Source: Tessaracoccus timonensis
GTDB lineage: Bacteria > Actinomycetota > Actinomycetes > Propionibacteriales > Propionibacteriaceae
DNA: 64,000 bases
Assembly (NCBI RefSeq): GCF_900343145.1
Contig: NZ_LT996886.1
Location: forward strand, 1,054,001 to 1,118,000
Direction: 5' to 3'
Shown: positions 7,332 to 16,900 of the stretch, in pieces
Layout of the letters: every line of letters begins with the position of its first letter
How positions within the stretch are numbered: position 1 is the stretch's first letter
Notes under the pieces: model-generated
Told to the model about the DNA's origin: nothing
Database searches by the model: none
What the model saw: the letters and a program-made list of their open reading frames with translations, nothing else
Position numbers and translations under genes: made by a program

Positions 7332-8916
7332 CTCCATCCCAATCAGTCTCATAGCAAACTGGGTCTTTTGCCCTCGCCGAGCTTGGTTAGAGGCCGTGGG
7401 GGAGGCGCCTCCTCAAGTGGCGCAGATTGCTGAAGGGACAGAAGCCCACCAGGTCACAGACGTGCCAAAGGAGCGGGCTGCTGACTTGCGCTCAGTGAAT
7501 GTGCGCCACACACAGCTGGGCTTCCATGGCAGGATCGATCGTCTCGAACGATTGGAATCCGGTGCGCTTCGGGTGGTCGAGTACAAGGCGACCCCAGTCA
7601 AGCAATCACCTTCAATCACAGATGCCAACCGCATACAGCTGACTCTTCAGGTGATGGCACTTGAATCGGACGGAGAGCTTGTAGCTGGGGCTGATATTTA
7701 CTTCACCTCCCATCACCGGAGAGTCCCCGTCGAGTTGTCCACAGAAGACCGAGAGGTAGCCGAACAGGCTATCTCTGCAACTCGATCCATGCTGGAGGGA
7801 CAGACCCCTCCCAAGCCGCTGGTTGATGATCCCAAATGCATGAGTTGCTCGCACGCCAGCATTTGTCTTCCAGACGAGCACCAACTGCAACAGATCCGGC
7901 GTCGCATCATCCCTCCTGACTCAGCTTCTCAGCCGCTTCACCTGACTGCTGCTGGAAGTAGAGCTCGGCTTTCGAAGGGCCGATTGATCGTGGATGTAAG
8001 GGGCGAGCAACTAGCTTCCGTGCCAATAGAGCGAGTCGCTTCTGTCACGGTTCATGGCAATGTTGACCTTTCAGGTGCGCTTGTTCGGGAGCTGCTCTGG
8101 CGCGGCATCCCGATCGTCTGGTGCACCGGTTCAGGGCGCGTTGTCGGTTGGGCTAGCGGTGCTACTCCCCCCAATGGCGGCGCACGCTTCAAACAGTTCG
8201 CAGCCTCAGCTGATGGAAGAATCGATCTCGCGCGTGAGATGGTCAGCGCCAAGGTGGGGAATCAGGCGACAATCTTGCGTCGCTTTGGCGGCAACAATGA
8301 GATCGTGGGGGAATTGCGTCGCTTATCTCGTTCAGCGCTGGATGCGCCGTCGTTGTCACAGCTATTTGGGGCGGAAGGCAAGGCCGCGGCTCACTACTTC
8401 GAACTGTTCCCAACTTTGCTCACTGGCTCGGTCGATGGATCGATCGCAGAGAGCTTTCCAGGACGAGTGGGCCGAGGCGCAGTAGATCCCCTGAATGTCT
8501 CCCTCAACTACTGCTACGGACTCCTCTTGGGGGAAGTGACCCGAGCGGTCCTGGCGTGCGGACTCGACCCTCATGCAGGTGTCCTGCACAGCTCAAAGCG
8601 CAACAAGCCCGCGCTGGCGCTGGATCTCATGGAGGAGTTCCGAGCTCCTGTGGCTGACGCAGCGGTACTCGCTGCATTCAACAATGGGGAATTGCGGTCG
8701 CGGTCGTTCACCAACGTACTGGAAGGGACGAGACTCACGCCGGAGGGGCGCAAGAAACTAATCGCCGCTCATGAGCGGCGGATGTCTACGGAGTTCACCC
8801 ACCCGCTCTTCAAGTACCGAGTTTCTTGGCGACGCGCCATCGAAGTGCAGGCAAGGCTCTTTCTAGGCGTTGTCGACGGCACTCAGCCCAGCTATAAGGG
8901 AGTTCGCGTACGATGA
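7315..8916 (+). CDS. cas4-cas1: Cas4-Cas1 fusion protein (CRISPR adaptation)
   Basis: 533 residues. Residues 1 to about 195 are Cas4: Cys19 in WVFCPRRAW and Cys175, Cys178 and Cys184 in CMSCSHASIC bind the Fe-S cluster, and GRIDRLE plus VVEYKA supply the RecB-type Asp/Glu/Lys nuclease residues. From about 208 on it is Cas1 (HLTAAGSRARLSKGRLIVDV), with the integrase residues in AEGKAAAHYF, GLDPHAGVLHS and ALDLMEEFR. The fusion is characteristic of type I-G and joins PAM-directed spacer trimming to integration. ATG at 7315 overlaps the csb3 end; the stop overlaps cas2 by four bases. Confidence 0.95.
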   Translation: MTSEDDSIPISLIANWVFCPRRAWLEAVGEAPPQVAQIAEGTEAHQVTDVPKERAADLRSVNVRHTQLGFHGRIDRLERLESGALRVVEYKATPVKQSPSITDANRIQLTLQVMALESDGELVAGADIYFTSHHRRVPVELSTEDREVAEQAISATRSMLEGQTPPKPLVDDPKCMSCSHASICLPDEHQLQQIRRRIIPPDSASQPLHLTAAGSRARLSKGRLIVDVRGEQLASVPIERVASVTVHGNVDLSGALVRELLWRGIPIVWCTGSGRVVGWASGATPPNGGARFKQFAASADGRIDLAREMVSAKVGNQATILRRFGGNNEIVGELRRLSRSALDAPSLSQLFGAEGKAAAHYFELFPTLLTGSVDGSIAESFPGRVGRGAVDPLNVSLNYCYGLLLGEVTRAVLACGLDPHAGVLHSSKRNKPALALDLMEEFRAPVADAAVLAAFNNGELRSRSFTNVLEGTRLTPEGRKKLIAAHERRMSTEFTHPLFKYRVSWRRAIEVQARLFLGVVDGTQPSYKGVRVR

Positions 8917-9218
8917 CCGGACGAGATCGTGTCAAGCGCACGCTGATTGCTTACGACATCCCAGATGATCGACGGCGGGCTAAGGTCGCCAAGATTCTTC
9001 TGGGGTTCGGTGACCGGGTGCAGTATTCGGTGTTTGTTGTTGATCTCCTCCCTGCCGCATTGATTCGGCTACGGAGCCTTCTCAGTAATGCCATTGATGG
9101 CAACGACGACAGCGTGCTGATGTGTGATCTAGGCTTTCTGACGACGTTGTCTGATGCGCAGTTTTACTATCTCGGTCGAACGCGTGAAATCACTGAAGAA
9201 GGGCCGCTCATCATTTGA
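8913..9218 (+). CDS. cas2: CRISPR-associated protein Cas2
   Basis: 101 residues, normal for Cas2. The N-terminal beta strand LIAYDIPDDRRRAKVAKIL carries the conserved Asp, followed by GFGDRVQYSVFVVDL, the second family signature. Cas2 dimers bridge two Cas1 dimers in the spacer-integration complex. ATG overlaps the cas4-cas1 stop (ATGA), so the six cas genes form one tightly coupled transcription unit ending here. Confidence 0.95.
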   Translation: MTGRDRVKRTLIAYDIPDDRRRAKVAKILLGFGDRVQYSVFVVDLLPAALIRLRSLLSNAIDGNDDSVLMCDLGFLTTLSDAQFYYLGRTREITEEGPLII

Positions 9219-9401
9219 GTCAGCGCGAGACCTGCATCGAGGCGTGTCTCTCACAAGCACCCCTCGCACTGCATAGATGCTTGTCAACTACATAGTGTGA
9301 ACTGTTCTTCTAGTATTTGTCTTGGCAACGCCGGGGAACTACCCGAACCTCTCGCAAGACCGTGTAAAGTCCCATGTCAGCCAACAGATTTTCAGCCTGC
9401 T
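9219..9401 (+). promoter_or_regulatory. CRISPR leader
   Basis: The 183 bp between cas2 and the first repeat contain no ORF and are AT-richer than the surroundings. TTGTCA near 9272 is a possible -35 element for array transcription; no clear -10 was identified. Leader placement is supported by the array itself: repeats next to this side match the consensus, while those at the far end are mutated. Confidence 0.6.
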
Positions 9402-10454
9402 GTCTCCGCTCCTTCATGGAGCGGACTTCGTTGAGGCATCTTCACGCACACGCGCAGAAACCATGTTCATTAACGTCTCCGCTCCTTCATGGAGCGGACT
9501 TCGTTGAGGCCGATAGTGTTGCTCGCGATTTCGAACACGCCGCACCAGTCTCCGCTCCTTCATGGAGCGGACTTCGTTGAGGCTCGTCTGAATGGAATCC
9601 ACAATCGGAATGTTCTGATAGGTCTCCGCTCCTTCATGGAGCGGACTTCGTTGAGGCTTTTCACGCGTCACCCGGGCATGCAGACGATCCAGGCGTCTCC
9701 GCTCCTTCATGGAGCGGACTTCGTTGAGGCAACAACCATGTCGGCGACGCGATCATCGACGTCGAGGAAGAGGGTCTCCGCTCCTTCATGGAGCCGACTT
9801 CGTTGAGGCTGGCACTTTCAGCCCCCCAGCGAAAAAACCACTATCAGGTCTCCGCTCCTTCATGGAGCGGACTTCGTTGAGGCGGCAAAGTCATTGTTGA
9901 AGCCGGCGAATCAGCTGAGGTCTCCGCTCCTTCATGGAGCGGACTTCGTTGAGGCCGAACGTCGGAGATCTCCGAGTCGTCTTGGATCAGTCTCCGCTCC
10001 TTCATGGAGCGGACTTCGTTGAGGCAACACAGATTGGTGGCCGCTATGAGCGACTCGAGAAAAGTCTCCGCTCCTTCATGGAGCGGACTTCGTTGAGGCC
10101 AGAGGTCGAGTGCACGGTGCTTCGCGGCCTCGTGGTCTCCGCTCCTTCATGGAGCGGACTTCGTTGAGGCTACGACGACCTGCACGCCAAGATCGGTGAC
10201 GACGGGGTCTCCGCTCCTTCACGGAGCGGACTTCGTTGAGGCGATCGGAGCTCGTTTGAAGAGCGCGACGCGATCTTGTCTCCGCTCCTTCATGGAGCGG
10301 ACTTCGTTGAGGCAGGCCTCCTAGCAGGGGATCGTTGGAGGGCGCGCGTCTCCGCTCCTTCACGGAGCGGACTTCGTTGAGGCAAGGAGGCGAAGGCGGC
10401 TGCGGAAGCGGAGGGGAAGTCTCCGCTCCTTCACGGAGCGGACTTCAAATGGCA
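9402..10454 (+). CRISPR. CRISPR array, 15 repeats of 36 bp and 14 spacers
   Basis: The repeat starts GTCTCCGCTCC and ends GGACTTCGTTGAGGC. Its core TCCGCTCC/GGAGCGGA forms an 8-bp stem with loop TTCAT, leaving CTTCGTTGAGGC as 3' handle. Repeats start at 9402, 9475, 9548, 9622, 9695, 9774, 9848, 9920, 9990, 10064, 10135, 10207, 10278, 10348 and 10419. Spacer lengths in order are 37, 37, 38, 37, 43, 38, 36, 34, 38, 35, 36, 35, 34 and 35. Repeat 6 has a stem-breaking GGAGCC. Repeats 12, 14 and 15 have C for T in the loop. Repeat 15 loses identity after GACTTC (10446), marking the trailer end. Spacer targets cannot be judged from the window. Confidence 0.98.
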
Positions 10455-10672
10455 CGCAGGATCGGCCCTCCAGATAGCGCCTAACCTCGGTAAACCCTGC
10501 TCCAGAATCAACTTTAACCCCTTGAACTTGATTCAACCGGGGTGATCGTCAAGGATAAGCGCTGTCCCATTAGTGCTGGGGGCAACTGTCGATCCCTCGT
10601 CGAGCGCCCCCAGGCTCCCTCAAGGCACCTCCGCTTCGCGGGGGGGGAACGCCGGAGGGCCCCGCGCAAGCG
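10455..10672. other. Trailer and intergenic region without gene
   Basis: I see no coding region here. It holds several GC-rich local hairpins (for example GGGGGC near 10578 pairing with GCGCCCCC near 10603, and CCGC-TTCG-CGGG near 10630), which could terminate the array transcript. Confidence 0.5.
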
Positions 10673-10780
10673 GGAACAAATAAGGAATGCTGGAACCCAC
10701 GGTTTCGGGTGGGTTCCAGCATTCCTTATTTGTTCCAATCCACATCACGGCGGTGGGGAGTGTCCAGAACAACGAAGGAG
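10673..10780. repeat. Hairpin repeat, copy 1
   Basis: A perfect 28-bp inverted repeat (10673-10700 and 10709-10736) with the 8-nt loop GGTTTCGG, followed by about 44 bp (10737-10780). Hairpin and tail recur almost unchanged at 13840-13941, so this is a dispersed repeat element, not a simple terminator. It sits between the CRISPR trailer and a Fic remnant. No transposase is attached; a MITE or REP-like element is possible. Confidence 0.85.
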
Positions 10781-11094
10781 AATGGGACACCCGATTTCAC
10801 GAGTGGCGAACGCGCGAGGGTCGGACGCGAGCGCTGCGCTCCGACTCCGCAGCATCCCTCATCCTCAGGGACCTGCCCTCAACCCCAGTGCTCACCTCCA
10901 CGAGCGTTCGTCGGATTCACGACGTGTCGGCCCAGGCCGCATCCACTGCCCTGGAAGAGCTGTGCAGCGCGGGCATTCTGCGCCGGTCCCGCAGGCAACG
11001 GATCGTGTTGTACCAATGCGACGACGTGCTCGACCTGGTCGCGTCGCCCTGGCCGAACGTCGCCTCGCCAGCACACGGTTCGACACATGCGTAA
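10762..11094 (+). pseudogene. Remnant of a Fic-family protein (C-terminal winged-helix part)
   Basis: The open frame has no credible start and begins inside the hairpin repeat. From about 10800 it reads like the C-terminal DNA-binding-like domain of Fic AMP-transferase family proteins: TRALRSDSAASLILRDLPS, then PVLTSTSVRRIHDVSAQAA, and ALEELCSAGILRR. The catalytic HPFxxGN motif is absent. I read it as a 5'-truncated remnant left after rearrangement next to the repeat. The family call rests on pattern recognition only. Confidence 0.5.
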
Positions 11095-11304
11095 GCACCC
11101 CGACGAAGCCCGTTCCCGCATATCTGGCGGAGCAGCGATAACCACAGCGGGAGCTAATGCGCTTGTCCCATCGCCGTCTGTGCCCCACTCCAGCGAGGAT
11201 GTCGGCATCACCCTGATGGCTTCGCTCCTCCTTTCTGCTCAGCACACCAAAAATGTCAGAGGTGCTTGCGATGCTGGGGACATCTCGAGAAAAGGAGCGT
11301 ACGC

Positions 11305-11736
11305 ATGTCCACCACGACGTTGAACCAGACCATGATTGATGAGCTCACTCAGATTTTGGCTGTACCAGATCCGCAACCGTCTGAGCCTTGGAAGTATCTC
11401 ATTGCAAGCCAGAAGTCCTCAGCAAAGCGCGACGGGATGCTGCAGTCCGTCGGGCAGCTACGAGACCTCCTCGCGTCGCTGGCAGACGAGGCATTCATCA
11501 TTGTCAGCAAGCCCTCACAACCTGGCGTGTTCACGCAAGCGCTGCGTACGGGCTCGCGGTTTGTGACGGAGTGCAGCATCCCCAACGAGATGGGAAATTT
11601 ACTGCACCAGTACCACGACGGCGACGGGAACCTACCGCTCGAGCTCGCGCACCTCGTCATGGGTGCCTACATCATGCGCGGAGGCCGACTCCCCCTCGAC
11701 TGGCAGGGCAAGCCCCCGGCCACCATGCAGTATTAA
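11305..11736 (+). CDS. Hypothetical protein, 143 residues
   Basis: ATG at 11305 (MSTTTLNQTMIDELTQILAV) follows AAAGGAGCG, a strong ribosome-binding site, which decides the start over the ATG at 11266. The protein appears soluble, with no signal peptide or membrane segment. I recognise no family. It lies alone in a variable region behind the CRISPR locus and the Fic remnant and is codirectional with cas. The next gene faces it. Confidence 0.6.
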   Translation: MSTTTLNQTMIDELTQILAVPDPQPSEPWKYLIASQKSSAKRDGMLQSVGQLRDLLASLADEAFIIVSKPSQPGVFTQALRTGSRFVTECSIPNEMGNLLHQYHDGDGNLPLELAHLVMGAYIMRGGRLPLDWQGKPPATMQY

Positions 11737-11907
11737 CTGCAGTTGGTCATGACGTTGTCGACGCCGATGTGATCGTGCCTCAGAGATTGCGGGAGGCTCC
11801 ACCGAAGGTTTTGCTGCCATCGCGAATACAGGCGACATCGCTCGACGATTTCCTATCTGGGCCAGCTCGGTCTGGCTCCGGCCTAGTCTCTGTGCATTCT
11901 CAGTGAG

Positions 11908-12555
11908 CTAGCGCCTCGACGACGATCCCTGCGGGGGCTGACCCGGACCTTGCTGGGGATACTGCGGCCCCCTCTGCGGAGGATATTGCTGCTGAGGATA
12001 GGGCTGCTGCCCCTGCCACTGCTGGTATTGGAGGGTGTTGTCGGGTTTGCGACGGCGCACCAGCCACACAATGCCCACAGCGACTCCAATAAGTACCAGG
12101 AAGCCGCCGCCGATCCACAGCAGGAGAATCGAGAGGTCAGAGGCGGAATTTTCATTGCCGGAGTCGTCGTCGGTCGAGTCTCCAGAGGGGGACGCGCTGG
12201 CAGAAGAATCGGACTCCGAGGGCGTTTGCGTCACTTCCGCCGACGATGGGCTACCAGGCTGTTGAGGCTTGTCGATGTGGCCGGTGCGCGTCGTCGGGGT
12301 CGCGACCTGGATAACGACATCGGTGCCCGTCGGCGCCTCACCTCCCGAGAACGTCACAGATGTTTCCTTCTCTGCGGTGTGGCAGGTCTCCTTGCCGTTG
12401 ACTGTGCAGTGCACCTGATCGATCTGCCAAGGCGTGGTAATCGTCACCTCCCAGCGCCTGATCAGTGGGTTGTCAGGCGAGAGATTGCGCCACGTGAAGG
12501 CGGTCTGATCCTGGTATTCGACGAGCAGGTTGCTGAGCGTGTACTCGACGGTCAC
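11908..12555 (-). CDS. DUF2207-like membrane protein, C-terminal part (frameshifted from the upstream ORF)
   Basis: 215 residues from a GTG that overlaps the previous stop (GTGA). It continues the beta-rich extracellular domain (AVTVEYTLSN, NLSPDNPLIRRWEVTITTPW), then a Ser/Thr-rich linker, one membrane helix (LSILLLWIGGGFLVLIGVAV) and a basic, then Gln/Pro-rich cytoplasmic tail (QQPYPQQQYPPQ). With the preceding ORF it reconstructs a DUF2207-type surface protein if one base is restored near 12556-12562. No ribosome-binding site precedes the GTG, so a frameshift is more likely than two genes. Confidence 0.6.
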   Translation of the reverse strand: MTVEYTLSNLLVEYQDQTAFTWRNLSPDNPLIRRWEVTITTPWQIDQVHCTVNGKETCHTAEKETSVTFSGGEAPTGTDVVIQVATPTTRTGHIDKPQQPGSPSSAEVTQTPSESDSSASASPSGDSTDDDSGNENSASDLSILLLWIGGGFLVLIGVAVGIVWLVRRRKPDNTLQYQQWQGQQPYPQQQYPPQRGPQYPQQGPGQPPQGSSSRR

Positions 12556-12917
12556 GGCCCCGACGCGATGGGGAAGTCCTTGGCAAGGATCTCGTAGCGG
12601 CGGACACGCTTGCCCTCGGGGCCCGTCTCCTCGGCCATCTGGGTTTTGGGCTCTTGCCCGTTCGGCGCCACAATCCGCACACCACTCAGCTCGTTCTCGC
12701 CCGGGATGCCACGAGGAACGGTGAAGTAGATGCGCTCCATCTCACCCTTGAAGCGCCACGGCATCCTCGACTTCACACTCACACTGCCATCAGCATGGAT
12801 CTCGTACGTCGTGACGTGATTGGAAATGTCGCCGACGTCGTCGGCGAATGCCGATCCCGGCATAAGGCTGAGCGTCATCACGATGGCACCAAGGAGCGCA
12901 AACAGTCGGGTACGCAT
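12552..12917 (-). CDS. DUF2207-like secreted/membrane protein, N-terminal part
   Basis: 121 residues from ATG 12917. A signal peptide (MRTRLFALLGAIVMTLSLMP, cleavage probably after SAFA) is followed by the start of a DUF2207-like domain: HVTTYEIHADGSVSVKSRMP and MERIYFTVPRGIPG. The frame ends in FPIASGP-stop, and the domain continues in the other frame in the next ORF. A frameshift, a sequencing error or ribosomal slippage near the GGGG run could explain it. Function of DUF2207 proteins is unknown. Confidence 0.6.
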   Translation of the reverse strand: MRTRLFALLGAIVMTLSLMPGSAFADDVGDISNHVTTYEIHADGSVSVKSRMPWRFKGEMERIYFTVPRGIPGENELSGVRIVAPNGQEPKTQMAEETGPEGKRVRRYEILAKDFPIASGP

Positions 12918-13171
12918 GCACGCAATGTACCGGCATCCTGGATGACGCAAAACGTGATAGCGGGCACCACAGTATCCGCCTCTGAGCATCGAAAACGCGC
13001 AGGAACCTTTGGCATGGTGCATGCGAACAGCACGCTGATCCTTACGTCAGCTACTTCCGCGAAGGGACCACCGTCGCCATTTTCACGCCGAGTTCCGCAA
13101 TCACACGCCGACCGTTCTGCTTGTCCACGATCGGGATTGAAGAGGCAAGATCATTTACATACCGTCGAGAT

Positions 13172-13816
13172 ATGAACAAGAAGATTGCCATCACAGCTAT
13201 CGCAGTCCTCGCCGTCTCGACGCTCGCCGCGTGTGGAGGCGATACAGAACAGTCCACCACCGGTGAACGCACTACCCCACAGACGACGGCTTCAGCCTCC
13301 ACCGCCGAGAGCCCCGAACAAGGAGAGACGCCGTCGGCTTCGCCATCCTCCAGCGAACCCGCAGAGGAGAAATCCCCGGCGCAGCCCCAGCCTGAGCCCG
13401 GTTCCCCCGAGGATGCCGCCCTGGCCCGCAGCATCGCAGTGAAGCAAGTAGCAGCAGAAGGCCACGACGGTGGGGTGGTCGTCGCACAGGATTTGGAAGA
13501 GAGCAACGACCGGTGGGAGGTTGACGTTCTCGCCGCGAATAAGCGCTACGAAGTGCAAGTAAACACCGCCGATTCCTCTGCAAAAATCGACGAAATTGAA
13601 GATGCCGACGATGAAGATCGGGCCGCTGCGAAGGCTGCTGTCACCATCGCTGCTGCCATCGACGCCGCCGTTGCACACACCGCAGGCATCATCGAAAACG
13701 TGGACTGGGAAGACGACGGGCATTGGCAGGTAGAGATCCGTCCTGATGGATCCAACGACGAGGTGGAGCTCACCGTCGACCCGAAATCTGGGTCCGTGTC
13801 TAAAGACGACGACTAG
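13172..13816 (+). CDS. Secreted lipoprotein with PepSY-like repeats
   Basis: 214 residues from ATG 13172, preferred over the upstream ATG because MNKKIAITAIAVLAVSTLAAC forms a complete lipoprotein signal with lipobox LAAC. A Ser/Thr/Pro/Glu-rich linker of about 65 residues follows, then two PepSY-like segments (ALARSIAVKQVAAEG with WEVDVLAANKRYEVQVNTA, and AKAAVTIAAAIDAAV with WQVEIRPDGSNDEVELTVD). PepSY domains are thought to inhibit or sense peptidases. The gene ends just before hairpin repeat copy 2 and converges with the metallophosphoesterase gene. Confidence 0.75.
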   Translation: MNKKIAITAIAVLAVSTLAACGGDTEQSTTGERTTPQTTASASTAESPEQGETPSASPSSSEPAEEKSPAQPQPEPGSPEDAALARSIAVKQVAAEGHDGGVVVAQDLEESNDRWEVDVLAANKRYEVQVNTADSSAKIDEIEDADDEDRAAAKAAVTIAAAIDAAVAHTAGIIENVDWEDDGHWQVEIRPDGSNDEVELTVDPKSGSVSKDDD

Positions 13817-13839
13817 TTGTACTACCCCCGGCAGTGGAA

Positions 13840-13941
13840 GCAAATAAGGAATGCTGGAACCCACGGTTTCGGGTGGGTTCCAGCATTCCTTATTCATCCA
13901 ACCACATCGCGACGGTGGGGGAGCGTCAAGAACAACGACGG
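13840..13941. repeat. Hairpin repeat, copy 2
   Basis: A 22-bp perfect inverted repeat (13843-13864 and 13873-13894) with the same loop GGTTTCGG and the same arms as the repeat at 10673, plus a similar tail (CCACATCGCGACGGTGGGG, then AACAACGACGGAG). The two copies differ in the outer stem and by several tail substitutions, so they are old. This one lies between convergent genes. Confidence 0.85.
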
Positions 13942-13976
13942 AGCCCGGCCCTCCGTGTAGGAAGGGCCGGGCTCCG
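13939..13976. terminator. Terminator-like hairpin between convergent genes
   Basis: Arms CGGAGCCCGGCCCT (13939-13952) and AGGGCCGGGCTCCG (13963-13976) form a perfect 14-bp stem with a 10-nt loop just after the end of the minus-strand metallophosphoesterase gene. It lacks a clear T run, which is common for terminators of high-GC actinobacteria. Confidence 0.6.
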
Positions 13977-13990
13977 CGTCGACGAGGTGG

Positions 13991-16900
13991 TCAGGCCGTC
14001 AGCACGTAGCCGGTCTTCGGCATGCCGGGAGTTGGGCGAACGGGCTTTTCAGAGCCCGGATCGTCCGAATCGCCGGGCTGTTCCGGCTTGGGAGCTCCCG
14101 GATCCGAGATCCCATCGTCGGAGTCGTCCCCACCCGGTTCCGGCTCACCCGGTTCGCCCGGTTCCGGCTCACCCGGTCCCGGCTCGTCCGGCTGTTCGCC
14201 GGCAGGCGCCAGGTTGATGAAGGTCACGTCGAAGGCCGAAGCGACGGTGCCACCCGAGGCATTGCGCGCCACAGCGATCCACGCGACGGGCACCCCGTCT
14301 TCCTGCGGCAGGCCGAGCTTGGCGTCGCTGAAGTCGACGTCGAGCGTCGCAGCCTCGTTCGTCTTCGCCTTAGCCTTACCCAGCTCATGCTCGGTGGGCG
14401 TGATCACCTGGAACGTGTCGGTGGCGAGCGACGTGGTGCGGCTGCTGAGCTGCAGCGGAACCCGCAACTCGTCGGAGCGACCGTCGTAGCGCTTCTCCTT
14501 GTCGTACTTTTCGGCGCCAAACTCGTTAAAGAACGGCGAGTAGGCGTTGATGACGAGCTCACCGCGCTTGACGTCGAACTGCAGGAGGCGGAAGAACGCA
14601 GCCCCGAACCGGAGCGTCTGATCATCCTTGTAGTTACCACGCAGGTCAGCGAGCTTCGGATGCGTGACGGGCACCTCGTAGAACTGGTAGTCAGCCAGCA
14701 TTTCGACGACGTGGTTGCCCACCTCACCAGCGTCGTTGCGCACGTTCAAACCGACGCCGTGGTGGTGCCCGCTGAGCGTCATCACGACGTTGGGGTTGGC
14801 GTCGACGATCTTGCGAGCCTGCTCGCGCCCCTGGGCGTTCGAGTAGGGCGCGTCACGCCCGTCGGCATCCTTCGACGTGGTCAGGTACGCGTGGCTGAAC
14901 AGCAGCCCGTTGCGGTTGGGGTACTTCTGGAAGATCTCGTTCGCCCAGTCGATTTCTTCCTGATCCACACCATAGGAGAGGTGCACTGCGACGAAGTCCA
15001 GTCCGCCTGCGCTGAACAGGTCGTAGTGGTTCTGGTTGTCGCCTTCCTTCCACGGGCCGCCATACTGGGCGTCCTCGCGCCACTGCTTGCTGGCTTCCTC
15101 GTACCGCTTCGGGCCGAAGTGCTCGTTGTACTGCGCGCCGTCAGTGCCCATGCGGTTGTCGTGGTTACCTGCCAGCACGCCGTTCGGGATGCCGCTATCG
15201 TCGAGCCGCTTCTGAATCTCAGAGGCGATCTCGAATTCGCGCTGCACCTGGTCCAGCATGTTCTGGTCGGTGTGCTTCGTGATGTTGTTCTCGATGATGT
15301 CACCCGTGTGCGCCGCGTAGGCGATCTTGCGCTCGTCGGCGTTGTCGATGATCCACTTGATGGTGTCTTCGTACGCGTCACGCCAGAGCTTGCGCTCGGC
15401 CTCCGGGTGCAGATCCTTGTTGTCGTCACGGTAGTCACCAGCCGCACCTTCCGAGAGATACTGCGTGTCGGTGAAGTGCGCGATGGAGAAGTCGTAGCTA
15501 TCCCGGTCCTGGAACTTACGGTCGACACTCTTGTTCATGTCGTCGGCAAACGGATCCGTGGCGGCCACCATCGCGCTCACGACGCCCGCCTTCACGTGGT
15601 CTGCACGCACGGAGCCACGCAGCGCCGTCTGACGATTCACGTTGCCACGCTGAGCAGCGAGCTCGTCCCACGCGTTCGACTTGTGATTCCACACCAGCAG
15701 GGTTGCGGTGCGCTGCGGGTCGACATCGCCCACCCACTGCACGAGGGAGCCCTCAGTAAACTCGCCGACCTTCACGTCGAAACGCTGCCAGCTGGTGTTC
15801 TTCGCAGCCGGACTGCGGTCAGACTTGTCGTCGGTGTTCGCCACATCGGTGAGGTTCACCTTGCTCTCCGACTTCGGGTTTAGCTCCGTCGGAATCTCCA
15901 CGCTCGTGCCCTCAAACCCAGCGGAAGGCTGGTTGGCCTTGGCCAGGTGGAAGGTGGTCTCGTACTCGGCGTCGCCCTCGTCGTGCACGGTGGCCGACAG
16001 CTGCTTCTTGGGCTTGCCGTCGTCGGCGGCCTTGGTGGACACATGGCCGCCGGGGATCGCTGCGCTGGTGAAGGTCACCGTCGACTCGGACTCGATGCCA
16101 AGCCGGTCTTTCGCCTTCACGGCGAGGGTGTGCTCGCCTTCCTTGAAGCCGGCGCCAATCTTGTCACCTGCCTTGACGGGGGTTCCGTCGAGGGTGATCT
16201 GCGTCGCGGATTCGTCGACGCCCACAACGTCTTCAAGCTCAATGGCGAGCTCGGTGGCCTTGGTGAGCTTCGAGCCTTCAGCCGGCGTGCTGCTCACGAG
16301 CTTCGGGCCGTTGTTGTTGAAGATCACCGTGCGGGTGATGCGCTTGCCACCCGTGGTCACGGCAGAGACGGTGTGCGCACCGTCGGGATACTTCGCAGTG
16401 TCGAGCGACAGGGCGAGGCCGGTCGTCGACGAATCGAGATCGAACTCAAAGGTGGCCTCGCGAAGCTTCTTAGAGTTCACGTCGCAGTTACCGTCGCCCA
16501 TGGCGTACTTGTCCTTGATATCGACGGGGGTGACGCTGCCCTTGGGGAACTCCAGACCAATCTTGGTCAGGTCGAAGTCGTCGTGGTTCGTGCCGCAGCC
16601 GGCCTGAATCGTGCCGGTGACCATCGTGATCTTGTTACGGCCGGGCTTCAAGTACGCGTTCGGAATCTCGATGGCAACGTCTTCATCGGCGTAGTTGCGG
16701 TCGGTCAGCGGGTAGCGGATGTCGTTGAAGTACAAGGTGTTCCCGTAACGGGCCTCGCTCGAGTTCTTGCCAATGTGGAACTTGAACTTCGACGTCCCCT
16801 CACCCATCGTCTCGATGGCATCGACGGGTTTGCCGTCCAGCTCGTACCGGTCGACGGGTTCGCTACCCTCGCGAGGGATGTCGTAGAAGATCGTCTGCGC

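Noticed and set aside
9322-10363. Several ORFs running through the CRISPR array
   Set aside because: They are translations of the repeated unit and carry no start signals or family similarity.
11305-11736. Anti-CRISPR or immunity gene near the array
   Set aside because: Position is suggestive, but no HTH partner, no known anti-CRISPR pattern and no mobile-element context could be seen.
13939-13976. The hairpin as part of the repeat element
   Set aside because: No counterpart follows copy 1 at 10673, so it is treated as a separate terminator.
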